A stretch of DNA of 64,000 nt from Asterias amurensis (taxonomy: Eukaryota > Echinodermata > Asteroidea > Forcipulatida > Asteriidae). Location: assembly GCF_032118995.1 (NCBI RefSeq), contig NC_092666.1, positions 13,962,501 to 14,026,500 of the forward strand. The letters run 5' to 3'. The notes beneath the pieces were generated by a model, which saw only the letters and a program-made list of their open reading frames with translations, ran no database searches and was not told the DNA's origin. Shown here in pieces: positions 11,090-22,250 of this stretch (position 1 is the stretch's first letter; every line of letters starts with the position of its first letter). The position numbers and the translations under genes were made by a program.

Positions 11090-11452
11090 TTTGGGTACTT
11101 TTTGTAACACAAAACCACATGTCCACAAATTTACATTAAACTTGCATCTTTTGAAGATAATGATATAGTAAAAAGCTTACCTTCAAATATTAGTTGCTGA
11201 GGTGCTGTAGTTTGTGAGAAATGAGTAAAACAATGTCATGAAAATACGTTTTTACATGCTAAAATAATTTTCGTCTCATGATTACTGAGACGAAAATTAT
11301 TTTCATGACATTGTTTTACTCATTTCTCAAAAACTACAGCACCTCAGCAAGTAATATTTTAAGGGAAGCTTTCTACTGTAATTATCTTCAAACTGTGTAA
11401 GTTTAGTGTCAATCTGTGGACATTTTGTTTTTTGTCCTAAGACCCTTTAAAA
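11090..11452. repeat. MITE family 2, full copy
   Basis: The arms match the copy at 8,064 (TTTACATTAAACTTGCATCT; AACTACAGCACCTCAGCAAG). The centre is an almost perfect palindrome around GTCTCATGATTACTGAGAC. Confidence 0.8.
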
Positions 11453-12649
11453 TGTATCAAGATTACATTTTTTGACAAGATTAGATTGTAGGATGGGGGA
11501 AACAACGAAGCAAGGAGTTTTGAAAAGAAAGACTTACGTTTGAAAAAAACAAAAACTTTTTGAATGGCTCTTTGTTCTTTCTCATCAAAGCAAAGAGTTG
11601 TACAGGTGAGAAGAAGCAGAAAGCCTGGTTTCAAGCTCAAATAATATTACACTCACACATCTATTAGACCCTTCCCATGAAATATGTAAATTGCACATAG
11701 CGCGTGCGCACTAACGTTTTGGTTGGCAAATTAATGAGGGAACATTGGCTTTTTGTACACGGCTAATGGGTGCGTGACGCAGACGCGACTGCGCGTCTGC
11801 TTAGTGCACAACTCTTTGGCGTTTGCCAACTAACAGGGTCTGTACGCATGCGTGAATGTTATTAGCATATTTTATGAGAAGGGTCCATTGAACAGCTGGC
11901 TGTAAATTATGTTGTCAATACGATCTCAATGACTCTGGGTTAGAATTGACCTGGATCTTCGGATCCCGTGATGGGGACTGACCCATTTCTGGGTCAGTAT
12001 GACCCGGAACACGTGTCAAGTGACCATTGAATGGGTGAAACTAACGCAGAATCCGAGTTGTAAACATGTTCCGGATTAACCTGACATGTAAAATGTTTCC
12101 GTACACATAGAATCCGGGTAAATCCTAATCCGGGTGATTAGAGTATCTGTAAACGAGTATCAAAATGTGTATAACGTTTAGCAAAGTAATGATGTGTACT
12201 CTATGTATTCTGTCAACAATCGATGGTTCCCTTACTTAAAGGTTTCTTTATATATTGTTAATGCCCTTTTTTATTAAAAAAAAAACTTGACTGTGCCAGG
12301 TATAACACAAAAATTGAGTGAAATCTCAACAAATACTCACCAAGTGGCATATTTAAGAGCAGAAATATTTATTTAGGGTCAAGCGCGAGCAAATACGTTA
12401 CTAATTAGGGGGACTACTTAATTATCGAACCATAAATTTCAGAGTTGTCTATCAAATGAGGGTGAAAAACTGGAGCGAGGCATGCGGGAGATGGGGGAGG
12501 GGCGGGGTTGCCAAACTTGAATCCTGGTTTACACCAGTGTTCCCGATAGGGCCAACGAATACACGCAGCCAGTCTCTGCCAAGCTCGCCATTCTGGGAGT
12601 CGAAGGCCGAAACTCATGCGTGCTTAATTTACATACATTGAAAAGCTAT

Positions 12650-12797
12650 GGGTGCGTTCGTTTAGCTTCCCTGGGTCGACCCCGGTGTGTGGCGGTTTTT
12701 TTCCAGGACGAACGTGGGTTATTATCTGCACACGTTTGTCCTGGAAAAAAACCACGCCACACACCGGGGTCGACCCAGGAGTTAAACGAACGCACCC
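12650..12797. repeat. 148-bp near-perfect hairpin element
   Basis: The arms are about 68 bp, starting GGGTGCGTTCGTTTAGCTTC and ending with its complement, around a loop of about 12 bases near 12,724. It contains GGGTCGACCC and CCAGGACGAACGTG. The matching places in blocks II (about 15,718) and V (about 56,340) are empty. It is therefore an insertion in block I only. Confidence 0.85.
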
Positions 12798-13527
12798 ATT
12801 GATTCCCATCACAACCTAGAGTTGTTGTGGTGATCACGTGAGGTGAACCGGGTCAATGCAGGCCTACTGTTTGATACTCGTCTGCTCATACAGACGACCT
12901 GTAACGACTGTTACCCCAGGAATATCGGCTAGTGGCCATAACTTACCAAACAAATTGAAGCCATTTCCACAACCATTTATTAGGGCGGGACCAGTTGAGA
13001 TGATGTGTGTTCTTTTTTGGAATTGGGGTTGGGGCACCTTTGATCTACATGGATGCACTACCTTTAGTACTGAATAGAAAGCACAAACATCGAATGCGTA
13101 CGGAGTGAAGCCAATTTTCAAAAGCAGCATCTATGTTTCAGTTACGTTTAATGTCTGCATTCAGGTTAAACTGGCCTCCATTTCCGTTCCGTAGCATTAT
13201 CAAGGGCAATTCTTTCGAGTTACATCAGCAGAATCACCAAGAGAACTTTGAAGAGGCATGCTATTAATATTGCGATTATTGCGATTGCAATATTATGAGA
13301 AGACTTTGAACCTGGGAGTAAATTCAACGGCGATACCAACTCCATAAACAATGCATCAACGTTTACATCATAAATCCACAAGCACATGTTGGGTAAACAA
13401 TGGTGGCTGAGATTGTGCCAGAACAATTCTTGTGAATCTGGGTCTGAAACATTCTGAAGTAGACTGTATTATCTGTTACAGTTAATATTAAACTAACTAA
13501 GAATTCCAATGTTTGTAGTGACATATG

Positions 13528-13631
13528 TAGTCTTGGTGCAAGACGTTTTTCGGTGAGTCGGTGCGGGCGCTGTTAGTGAATTGGCCGCGGTGTGCGTGAA
13601 AGGAAAATGGGAAACGTCTTGCACCAAGACT
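13528..13631. repeat. Small hairpin element with TAGTCTTGGTGCAAGACG ends
   Basis: It has inverted ends of about 21 bp and a GC-rich centre. The same element sits at the equivalent place in block II (16,811-16,916) and is missing in blocks IV and V. It lies about 200-300 bp upstream of the untranslated TRIM exon. Confidence 0.75.
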
Positions 13632-13837
13632 AAGTGATAAACTTTTCATGCGACTCTCGCGACACTGCTTGTTGTCTGCAGGGAAGACTATACTTTCTCG
13701 CGGGAAAACTGATTTCGCGCGAGACTGCTGGGGGCGTAGTCGCAACAGCAGTAGTCTTGCGAACAAGTAGTCTCGATACAACGATCACGTCAAGAGTCGC
13801 TGGGAGAGTAAGGTATGCTATCAGCCCGACAAACATT

Positions 13838-14009
13838 ACGACTTGTCCAAAAGTCTACATTTTGAAAAAGAGCTACGTGCAGATAGTGTTCTCACCTCTC
13901 ACACCTGTACACAACAGATACGCCCACTGGGACCTCATACCAGACTACTGCCATTCTACCCAATAGTTGCAACAATTGTTCTTCCTCAAGACTATTTTGC
14001 TCTTTTCTG
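13838..14009 (+). promoter_or_regulatory. Orphan TRIM untranslated first exon, copy I
   Basis: It is conserved with four other copies from ACGACTTGTCC through AGAGCTACGTGCAGATAGTG and TTCTCACCTCTCACACC to the donor CTTTTCTG|GTAAGT at 14,009/14,010. In the later copies this block lies about 0.8-3 kb before a TRIM coding exon, so I read it as promoter plus 5' UTR exon. Here no TRIM coding exon follows; block II starts instead. The transcription start is not known and the left boundary is only where conservation is clear. Confidence 0.5.
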
Positions 14010-14620
14010 GTAAGTCTTTCGCTTGAAATTCATATATTGATACCGTGCATGGTAATAACAGCTGGGGGCGTGATACATACAAGAATATTATTCGCGTCAA
14101 GTCTGCAATTATTACGAAAAACTAAAACCAACTGCTGCGTCGACGTTCATCGTAGCCGACTGACGCTCTTGGCTCCGGGTAGGCCTTGGCGGCACTGTCG
14201 ACTACAAATAAATAAATCCCACTCGTGAAGTTCATTTCTAGTGATGGATGGTGGCTTAGCTGTACTTGTTATTTTCTGTATCTAATGAGATACACCAAGT
14301 GAGAAGACTGGTCTTTGACAATTACCAATAGTGTCCACTGTCTTTAATGGTATTTTTTTCCAATGCAACTTTGCCTCAAACAATTTGCTTAATAAAGACA
14401 CTCTTTGTGAAAGGGGTTTAACGGGATGAATAAATATCAAGAGAGCCGAGGGAAAGATTTGATGGTATAACTTTAGTCGTTCATTTGTGACCCTATACCG
14501 ATGATGGTGTTGTGATTTTGTAAAAGAAAGATCATGACTTGAAAATGATCTAATATCAGTATGTTTGAACAAAACTAACAGCTGATGATAAAAATTGATA
14601 CTCCTCCTGAAAGATTTGGG

Positions 14621-14829
14621 TACTTTTTGGAACACAAAACACTATGTCCACAAATTTACACTAAACTTGCATCTTTTGAAGATAATGATAGTAGCAAGCT
14701 TACCTTAAAATATTAGTTGCTGAAGTGCTGTAGTTTTTGAGAAATGAGTAAAACAATGTCATGAAAAGACGTTTTTACATGCTAAATTAATTTTCGTCTC
14801 ATGATCACTGAGACGAAAATTATTTTCAT
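14621..14829. repeat. MITE family 2, truncated copy
   Basis: It contains the left arm and centre only (up to CACTGAGACGAAAATTATTT). The right arm is lost together with the following 0.45 kb that is still present in block I. Confidence 0.75.
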
Positions 14830-15884
14830 CTGCGTGACGCAGACGCGACTGCGCGTCTGCTTGGTGCACAACTCTTTGGCGTTTGCCAACCAACAGGGTC
14901 TGTACGCATGCCTGAATGTTATTAGCATATTTCATGGGAAGGGTCCATTGAACAGTTGGCTGTAGATTATGTTGTCAATACGATCTCAATGACTTTGGGT
15001 CAGAATTGACCTGGATCTTCGGATCCCGTGATGGGGACTGACCCATTTCTGGGTCAGTATGACCCGGAACACGTGTCAAGTGACCCTTGAATGGGTGAAA
15101 CTAACGCAGAATCCGAGTTGTAAACATGTTCCGGATTAACCTGACATGTAAATGTACCCGGCCTCCGTACACACAGAATCCGGGTAAATCCTAATCCGGG
15201 TGATTAGAGTATCTGCAAACGAGTATCAAATGTGTATAACGTTTAGCAAAGTAATAATGTGTACTCTATGTATTCTGTCAACAATCGATGGTTTCCTTAC
15301 TTAAAGGTATCTCTATATATTGTTAACGCCCTTTTTATTTTAAAAACTTGACTGTGCCTGGTATAAAACAAAAGTTGAGTGAGATCTCAACACATATTCA
15401 CCAAGTTGCATTAGTTATAAGAGCATAAATGTTTGTTTGGGGTTAAGCGCAAGCTAAGACATAACTTAAGGGGACTACTTAATTATCGAACCATTAATTT
15501 CAGAGTTGTCTATCAAATGAGGGTGAAAGACTGGAGCGAGGCATCTGGGAGGTGGGGGAGGGGGCAGGTTTGCCACCCTTTAACCCCTGGCTACGCCAAT
15601 GTTCCCAAATAGCACCAACATTACAAGCGGTCAGTCTCTGCCAAGCTCGCCATTCTGGGAGTCAAAAGCCGAAACCAGAGATCTTAACATGCGTGCTTAA
15701 TTTGCATACATTGTAAAGCATTGATTTCCATCACAACCAAGAGGTGTTGTGGTGATCACGTGAGGTGAACCGGGTCAATGCAGGCCTACGTTTTGATACC
15801 GCGCATTACATTGGATCTGTAACAACTATTACCCCAGAAATATGGCCATGTGTATCAACTTACTAAACAAATTGAAGCCATTTC

Positions 15885-16271
15885 CACTAATTGTTCATTG
15901 TGTTTGTTGGTCATGCGTGGGGCAGCATGCTTCCGATCAACAGTAATTTTGTTTACTTTTGTTACCTCTGACCCGCATGATTTGTCCTTGTTTTTTATCC
16001 CTTCTGGTTGTCGTTCCCATTTGGTTCTGTTTTCCTCCTGCATGCTCCGCCCTCAGCCGCCCTCTTATTGTGTTTATGTTTTGCTTTTGTTTTCTTTTTC
16101 AAATATTTTATTTAAGTTAATTTAATTTAACCTTATTTATTCTTTTATTTAATTCTGTATTTATTTTCCTTATTTCTTGCTTTTTCATATTGTTTTTTCC
16201 CCGTTATTGTTCTGTCTTGTTTGTTGTACCTTGTATTGGTCGAATAAATAATAGTAATAATAATAATAATT
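15885..16271 (+). mobile_element. LINE 3' end with (TAA)n tail
   Basis: About 385 bp are present here but absent from the equivalent sites in block I (about 12,975) and block V (about 56,518). It ends TTGTACCTTGTATTGGTCGA, then AATAAATAATAGTAATAATA. AATTG occurs on both sides as a possible target duplication. No reverse-transcriptase frame remains, so this is a 5'-truncated insertion. Clade (L2/CR1-like) is a guess from the tail type. Confidence 0.6.
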
Positions 16272-16810
16272 GGGGTGGAACCAGTTGTGATGGTATGTGT
16301 TCTTTTTGGAATTGGGGTTGGGGCACCTTTGATCTACATGGATGCACTACCTTTTACTGCAATGAAAGCATACACATCGAATGCGTACGGAGTGAAGCCA
16401 GTTTTCAAAAGCAGCATCTATGTTTCAGTTACGTTTAATGTCTGCATTCAGGTTATAGGCCTCCATTTCTATTTCCGTAGCACTATCAAGGGCAATTCTT
16501 TTGAGTTACATCAGCAGAATCACCAAGAGAACTTTGAACAGGTACGTTTGTAATGTTGCGACTATTGCGATTGCAATATTATGAGAACACTTTGAACCTG
16601 GGAGTAAATTCAACGGCGATACCAGCTCTATAACAATGCATTAAAGTTTACATTATAAATCCACAAGCACATGTTGGGTAAACAATGGTGGCTGAGATTG
16701 TGCCAGAACAATTCTTGTGAATCTGGGTCTAAAACATTCTGAAGTACACTGTCTTATCAGTTACAGTTAATATTAAACTAACTGAGAGGTCCAATGTTTG
16801 TAGTGATACG

Positions 16811-16916
16811 TAGTCTTGGTGCAAGACGTTTTTCGGTGAGTCAGTGTAGGGCGCTGTTAGTGAATTGGCCGCGGTGTGCGTGAAAGGAACACGAGAAACG
16901 TCTTACACCAAGACTA
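16811..16916. repeat. Small hairpin element, copy in block II
   Basis: This is the same element as at 13,528, at the orthologous position upstream of the untranslated exon. Confidence 0.75.
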
Positions 16917-17121
16917 AGTGATAAACTTTTCATGCGACTCTCGCGACACTGCTTGTTGTCTGCAGGGAAGACTATACTTTCTCGCGGGAAAACTGATTTC
17001 GCGCGAGACTGCTGGGGGCGTAGTCGCAACAGCAGTAGTCTTGCGAACAAGTAGTCTCGATACAACGATCACGTCAAGAGTCGCAGGGAGAGTAAGGTAT
17101 GCTATCAGCCCGACAAACATT

Positions 17122-17293
17122 ACGACTTGTCCACAAGTCTACATTTTGAAAAAGAGCTACGTGCAGATAGTGTTCTCACCTCTCACACCTGTACACAACA
17201 GATACGCCACCTGGGAACTCATACCAGACTAGTGCCATTCTACCCAATAGTTGCAGCAATTTTTCTTCCTCAAGACTATTTTGCTCTTTTCTG
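17122..17293 (+). promoter_or_regulatory. TRIM untranslated first exon, copy II
   Basis: The exon ends CTTTTCTG|GTAAGT at 17,293/17,294. It is the only first exon upstream of the truncated TRIM genes at 23,120 and 28,358. Its intron to the first of them would be about 5.8 kb, because a 5-kb DNA element lies in it. The upstream 250 bp are GC-richer, with repeated AGTCTCG/CGAGACT strings. Confidence 0.5.
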
Positions 17294-18861
17294 GTAAGTC
17301 TTTCGCTTGAAATTCATATATTGATACCGTGCATGGTAATAATAGCTGGGGGCGTAATACATACAAGAATATTGTTCGCGTCAATTGTTCGCGTCAAGCA
17401 ATATTATTAAGAAAAACTAAAACCAACTGCTGCGTCGACGTTCATCGTAGCCGACTGACAATCTTGGCTCCGGGTAGGCCATGGCTACAGCTGTCGACTA
17501 TTAACTGACCCCTAAATAAATCCCATTAGGCCCATTTCTAGCGATGGATGGTGGCTTAGCTGTACTAAGGCGCAATCTGTAAAATATAATATGTGCTTCT
17601 GCTGCTTTTTTTTCTCTATTTTTTTAAAAATTTATTATAGAGACGCAATTCTTTATTTACAATGTTATTTTGACTCCTTTATTATTATTTAGTCAACGGA
17701 CAGAACATGAACATTTTTAGGCAGTTAAACTTTAAAAATGTGTAGTCGTGTTGTTTTAGCTTTTGGGTGTAACTATAGTTTCATCTATAGTGCGAAGAGG
17801 GACACTCCCGGGTCAGTATCTAAACCTACTGACCCTAATTCTTGGTCAAAGGGGGTTCGACCTGTTCCAGGTCAGTCTAATCTGGAGAGTCGTTTTTAGT
17901 TTAACTGTGATTCTGTCATTTGAACACATCCATAATCATGTGGACACAGCCCAGCTATCATGCATACGTTGGGCCAACGTCGGTGAACGTCGGCAAAGTC
18001 GGCATCAAAAAACGAACGTTGAACAGACGTTGGGAAGGTAGGAGTCAGTTTTTAAACGTTGTACTGACGTTTGTAAACAGTATGAAATACAACAGTCAGA
18101 ATTACAACGTTGTCACAACTTAGTTATGATAGGGGCAACTTAAGACTGGGTTGCTGTAAAAATCGAAGAAGTGGTGGCAGACTTTCAAACATTGATTTCG
18201 TTTAAATTTTGCACAAGTGAAGGCAATCAACCAAAATGTAAAAATAAAGCATAATTTGTGCTTATTACCTTATTTCACATAATTTAGCACTTTTTATGAG
18301 TAAAAATTACCGAAAGTTGAGGGCTTCACTGTGTGAAAACCAAGTAGTGGACCTACCTCTTAGCTGGATATGGTAACTATAGATCCTTAATTTTTCCAAA
18401 AATGCACTTGACAAAAGTACAGTTAATTGTGAAAGGAAGATTCCATTATTTCAAAAAGGGGTGTTTTGAGGAAAAGACAACTTGGGAAATATAGGGGGTT
18501 GCTAAAAAGTGGCATATTTAGGAAGGTTTTGCTTCTAGGCGTGAAAGATAAGATACTGGTCTGTAAGAATTTTAAAAAAAGTTTTACTTTTACATGCTGA
18601 ATTACTTTTTACATGCTGAAAAATTATATGATTGAAAAAACAGGCACACAATATAGCAAAGCAACTTACAAGTATCTAAATATAACTTTCAATTGTATAA
18701 ACGTGGATCACAAAGACATTCTGTTGTATGTTTGTGGTCATTTACGTTTGGCTATAGCACAATTTTCTTGACAAATGGACGTTCACAGCTCTTCGTTTAA
18801 ACGATCAAAAATTTCGTACACGTCCTTAACCCGGCGCACAGGCATCACATAATCAGTGACT

Positions 18862-19541
18862 AAGGGAATCAATGTGTGGTGAAGAGGTTTTCAACTAGTG
18901 GTTTAAACCCAACGAGGCCTGGTTTTTGATAATTTCACTGAGACGAAGTCGAGGTAAATTATCAAGAATCAGGCCTCGGCGGGTTTAAAGTCACCTGGAA
19001 ATAGAATCTTTTTTCTTTCAAACATAAGAGTATATGCTTACGAACAATAAAACAATTTGTTTAGTAATTGTTTGTCACGATTTATATGTTTAACAAATAT
19101 ATAAAGTTGTTTGGGGGCTGACTCCGCCTACCCCTTTTGTGACGTCAATCGAGGCAGACTTTGCCTGCAATGCGTATAGTAAACACACGTGCAAAGTACA
19201 TGTACGTCCAAGTCGTGAGTTGGTACGTTTCAAAAAGTGTTTTTCTGCATTCAGCAGCAATACACCTGGTCGGCATTGCCGGAAAAAAAAACAAAAAAAT
19301 ATTTTTTTGAAACGTAAAAACTCACGTCTTGGTCCGCACATGTACTTTGCAATTGTGTTTACTGTACGCATTACAGGCAAAGTAACATAAGAACTGATTT
19401 TTTTAAACCTTAGTTAACTGTTTATTCACATTCCACTCATCAAAACACATATATTGGTGACAAAAGCTTTATTTTGAAAAAATACCACTTCCAGGTGACT
19501 TTAAACCACTAGTTGAAAACCGATTCAACACACTTTGATTC
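18862..19541. repeat. Foldback element, family 3, about 680 bp
   Basis: The outer inverted arms run GGTTTTCAACTAGTGGTTTA to its complement at about 19,500. Nested inside is a second pair, TTTGCCTGCAATGCG (19,151) against CGCATTACAGGCAAA (19,367), flanking an A-rich centre. The inner pair spans CACGTGCAAAGTACATGTAC. Related pieces lie at 38,055-38,177 and 63,886-64,000. Confidence 0.7.
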
Positions 19542-19696
19542 CCATTCATAAATACCTTTTCGGTCAAAAACATCATCACTTTTTGGTCAAAAAGTAAAAT
19601 AAATGCAAAAATTATAATGTTACATTATTTCTTTCAACACAACACCCCTCCAGCTATGATATGGTAAAGCCCTCCGCCGCCCTCGGGTAAACAACT

Positions 19697-19894
19697 CCTT
19701 ATAAGGGAATGCTGTGCGCGTCACGCGTATTGTATATGGCACAACTGTTTCGGTCGTTGTTCTCGACCAATAGGAATGAAGAAACTGTCTTATAAGAACA
19801 GGTGCAAGGTCGCGTGTCACGCTCATGAATTGACACTTTTTACCGGTCATAAACAAAGGTTTATACACACCCACGTGACGCGCTCTCCACCAAT
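19697..19894 (+). promoter_or_regulatory. Candidate regulatory cluster: CArG box, two CCAAT boxes, E-box
   Basis: A perfect CCTTATAAGG (SRF-type CArG) is at 19,697-19,706, CCAATAGGAATG occurs at 19,767 and 19,890, and CACGTG is at 19,872. A good donor GAG|GTGAGT follows at about 20,235. The cluster is copied with the tandem unit (24,935 and 30,173). As the duplicated TRIM gene has no first exon of its own, this could act as promoter, but the evidence is only motif spacing. Confidence 0.3.
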
Positions 19895-19964
19895 AGGAAT
19901 GGTCTGAGGTATTTATGAATGTACAATTAATGGTTACGAAAATCAATTAATTTCCAAGTTCCTC

Positions 19965-20193
19965 AAAGACACTACACACTATTGGTAACTGTCAAAGACA
20001 AGTCTTCTCACTTGGTATATCTCAACATATGCATAATATCAAATTCGTGGAAAATTACTTCTTTCTCAAAAACAATGAGGGAGCCGTTTCTCACAATGTT
20101 TTATAGTTTAACCTCTCCCCATTAATCGTTACCAAGTAAGGTTTTGTGCAATAATTATTTTGAGTAATTACCAATGGTGTCCACTGCCTTTAA
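19965..20193 (-). repeat. MITE family 1, reversed and shortened copy
   Basis: It reads CAAAGACACTACACACTATT to TGGTGTCCACTGCCTTTAA, with the central palindrome deleted. It is carried in all three tandem units (also 25,203-25,431 and 30,441-30,669). Confidence 0.8.
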
Positions 20194-21919
20194 TGGAACA
20201 TAGCAAGATAACATTAAACCAGCCGAACTAGCTGAGGTGAGTCTTCGAACTATACACTGTATACAATTGAGAGTTATATTTTTATTTTAAGTTGCTTTGC
20301 TTTATTTTATCCTGTTTTTTTTCCAATCAACATCATTGTTCAGCATGTAAGAAATGTCATTTTAGAGAATTATTTTGATCTTGTTTTTGCAAATATTACC
20401 ATGTTTGAGACAGTGTCATTACATGACACAGTTGCCCATTTGTGCTCCCCAGACATGAAAACACAAATAATCGCCCAATCACAAACGAAAGGGAAATATT
20501 TTCTGAAGGAAACTGAAGCCACTACAAACTTTCCTACTACTAATGATGTGCAATGGAAATTTAAAAAGGGACTTTCAACAAAGGAGACGCTGTTCACAGC
20601 GTTTTGTAATGCATTGTCAACAAAGTTTGATACGCTTGGGGTGGGCAGGGGAGGGGGGGGGGGGGTTTAAAATCCAAAACTTAGGTCATTCAAAATATGT
20701 AGTCCACAAGGCTACAGGGTGCTAATGAAAGGTACCGGATTGATGGAAAACTTAAAAAATAAAAGTATTATTTTATTAATGTTATTATTTCAATCTGAAA
20801 AAATAAAACTTCTGTATGCATTTTCTTTTTAGGCTGTACTGTTACTACAGGATACAATTGTATTTCTCAAAAGTTTTTCTCAAAATGGAAGGACCAATAT
20901 TGGCCCAAAATACAACCGAAAGGACAACATTTTGAGACCCCTGGCAAATTGTCAATTAGAATGCCAAAAATAGGGTAAAATTTTGCAATTTTCTAAAGAC
21001 ATGCGCTAATGCTGTTCTAAAAATAGCATAAGGGTAAAAGTTAAAGCAATAATTGTTTGTCTCAAGTAAAACAAAGGACGACCCGTTGTATTGATGTGAA
21101 AGGTTTTATATAAAAAAAAAAATGCGCATTGGCTGGGTGGAGCTGCAATATGCTAACAAAATATCGGCAAAAAATTGGCAAAAAATTGCCAAAGCACAAA
21201 ATAAGCTATTACCATGGCAACGGGCTATGTGGTGATTTCATAGTTTATTTATTTTAAATGCATCTCAAAGCCCTTCCACCCAGAAGGTATTAAAAAACCC
21301 TGATATTTACCTATTAATAATGTATAATTTTTTCCCCTGCAAAAGTGCTAACTTTCCGGCAAAACTGTGTCCGCGCACTTAAAATACCAAAACATTTTAT
21401 TGCATTTTTATGTAGGTCGGTACCTTATCTTCCAATTACACAAGTGTCATAATCCACAACGTGCCACTTTCGGACTTATGGCCCAATTCAATACCCCTGT
21501 TTTTCGCTATTAGATATGACAAAAACACCCCTATTTGAAATAGTGGTTCGATCCAAAGTTGATTGCACACTTAAAAAAAACATTTTTAAAAACATTTTCT
21601 CAAAGAGTAAACATGGTTGTGCAATATGTGTGAAAGAAAAACTTCAACGTTTTCCCCTTTAGACGTACCAGTAATTTCAATTCACCTATATTTCAACACT
21701 TAAAAAAGGTAAAAACTTGGACAACTTGCTGAAAATCTTATTTTGGCCGTAACCATGGCAACCAATGTCTGATATAACTTTTTTTCTCGATTTTTGTGTT
21801 TTGTGTACCCATACCCACTCGTATATGGGGTTTTGCCAAAATCCATTTTTTGAAGTCTGCCAACATTTCAAAAATATCTTTGATTTTTACAGCAACCCAG
21901 TCTTAACGTCGGCTAATAT

Positions 21920-22250
21920 TATGCAGTGAGACATGTCGTTTTTCCAACGTTGGCTCAACGTAGATATAATACGGGTAACCTAATGTCTGCATTCTTAGGT
22001 TGTGCCAACGTTGGGAAATGTTGTGCAGTAATAACCGGTCAATTTCCAAAGTCGGCTCAACGTAGTTATACGGGCAACCTAACGTCTGCATCCTTAGGTT
22101 GTGCCAACGTCAGGAAATGTTGTGCAGTAACAACCGGTCGACTTCCAACGTGGCACAACGTAGTTAAATTATAATGTGGGCAGTCTAACATCGGCGTCCT
22201 ACGGTTGTGCCAACGTCAGGAAATGTTGTACCGTCTAAAGGGCCACTTTC
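21920..22250 (+). repeat. About 105-bp tandem repeat with CCAACGTTGG core, 3 units
   Basis: The series GGTTGTGCCAACGT, GGAAATGTTGTGCAGTAA, ACCGGTCRA and GGCTCAACGTAGTTATA recurs about every 105 bp (21,994, 22,098, 22,204). It belongs to the right palindrome region of the outer element. Confidence 0.75.

Larger units (their letters stand above)
10741..14264 (+). repeat. Flank block I of the TRIM array (3' flank to next 5' exon)
   Basis: This block and 14,265-17,550 are tandem copies of the same 3.3-3.5 kb: the right half of MITE family 1, MITE family 2, the GGGTCAGTATGACCCGGAAC segment, the GGGTTGGGGCACCTTTGATC segment, the TAGTCTTGGTGCAAGACG hairpin, the untranslated TRIM exon and its downstream intron. 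The join is near 14,264, where the 5' intron runs straight into TTGTTATTTT of the MITE. Confidence 0.75.
14265..17550 (+). repeat. Flank block II of the TRIM array
   Basis: This is the tandem copy of block I (see 10,741). It lacks the equivalent of 11,300-11,772 and the 12,650 hairpin, and carries an extra LINE 3' end at 15,885. Identity to block I is high over the untranslated exon region (about 13,630-13,990 versus 16,914-17,270). Confidence 0.75.
18140..21906. mobile_element. TTAA-flanked 3.8-kb element nested in the palindrome element
   Basis: The ends are TTAAGACTGGGTTGCTGTAA (left) and its complement (right), and the similarity runs on into GGCAGACTT on both sides. The element sits between the palindrome arrays of the outer element, with TTAA at each border. 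Inside are the foldback element at 18,862, a reversed MITE family 1 copy at 19,965, and about 1.9 kb with no recognisable gene. A 78-residue open stretch at about 20,401-20,640 (after a plausible acceptor at 20,342) has no family I recognise. Confidence 0.65.

Noticed and set aside
10733-11128. 131-codon minus-strand frame repeated at 14,282-14,635
   Set aside because: It appears in both flank blocks only because the blocks are duplicates. It crosses a MITE boundary and has no recognisable domain.
13630-13966. 110-codon frame repeated at 16,918-17,232 upstream of the first exons
   Set aside because: It lies in the promoter-like region and untranslated exon. It is kept open in two recent copies but broken in copies III to V.
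19090-19390. Paired open frames on both strands repeated three times
   Set aside because: They are the two arms of an inverted repeat read in opposite directions and are not conserved as protein outside the tandem units.
20401-20640. A new small gene (FETVSLHDTVAHL...) inside the tandem unit
   Set aside because: The frame is identical in units 1 and 2 only because they are recent copies, and it is altered in unit 3 by a small length change. No known domain and no clear downstream donor, so it is listed only as an open stretch of the nested element.
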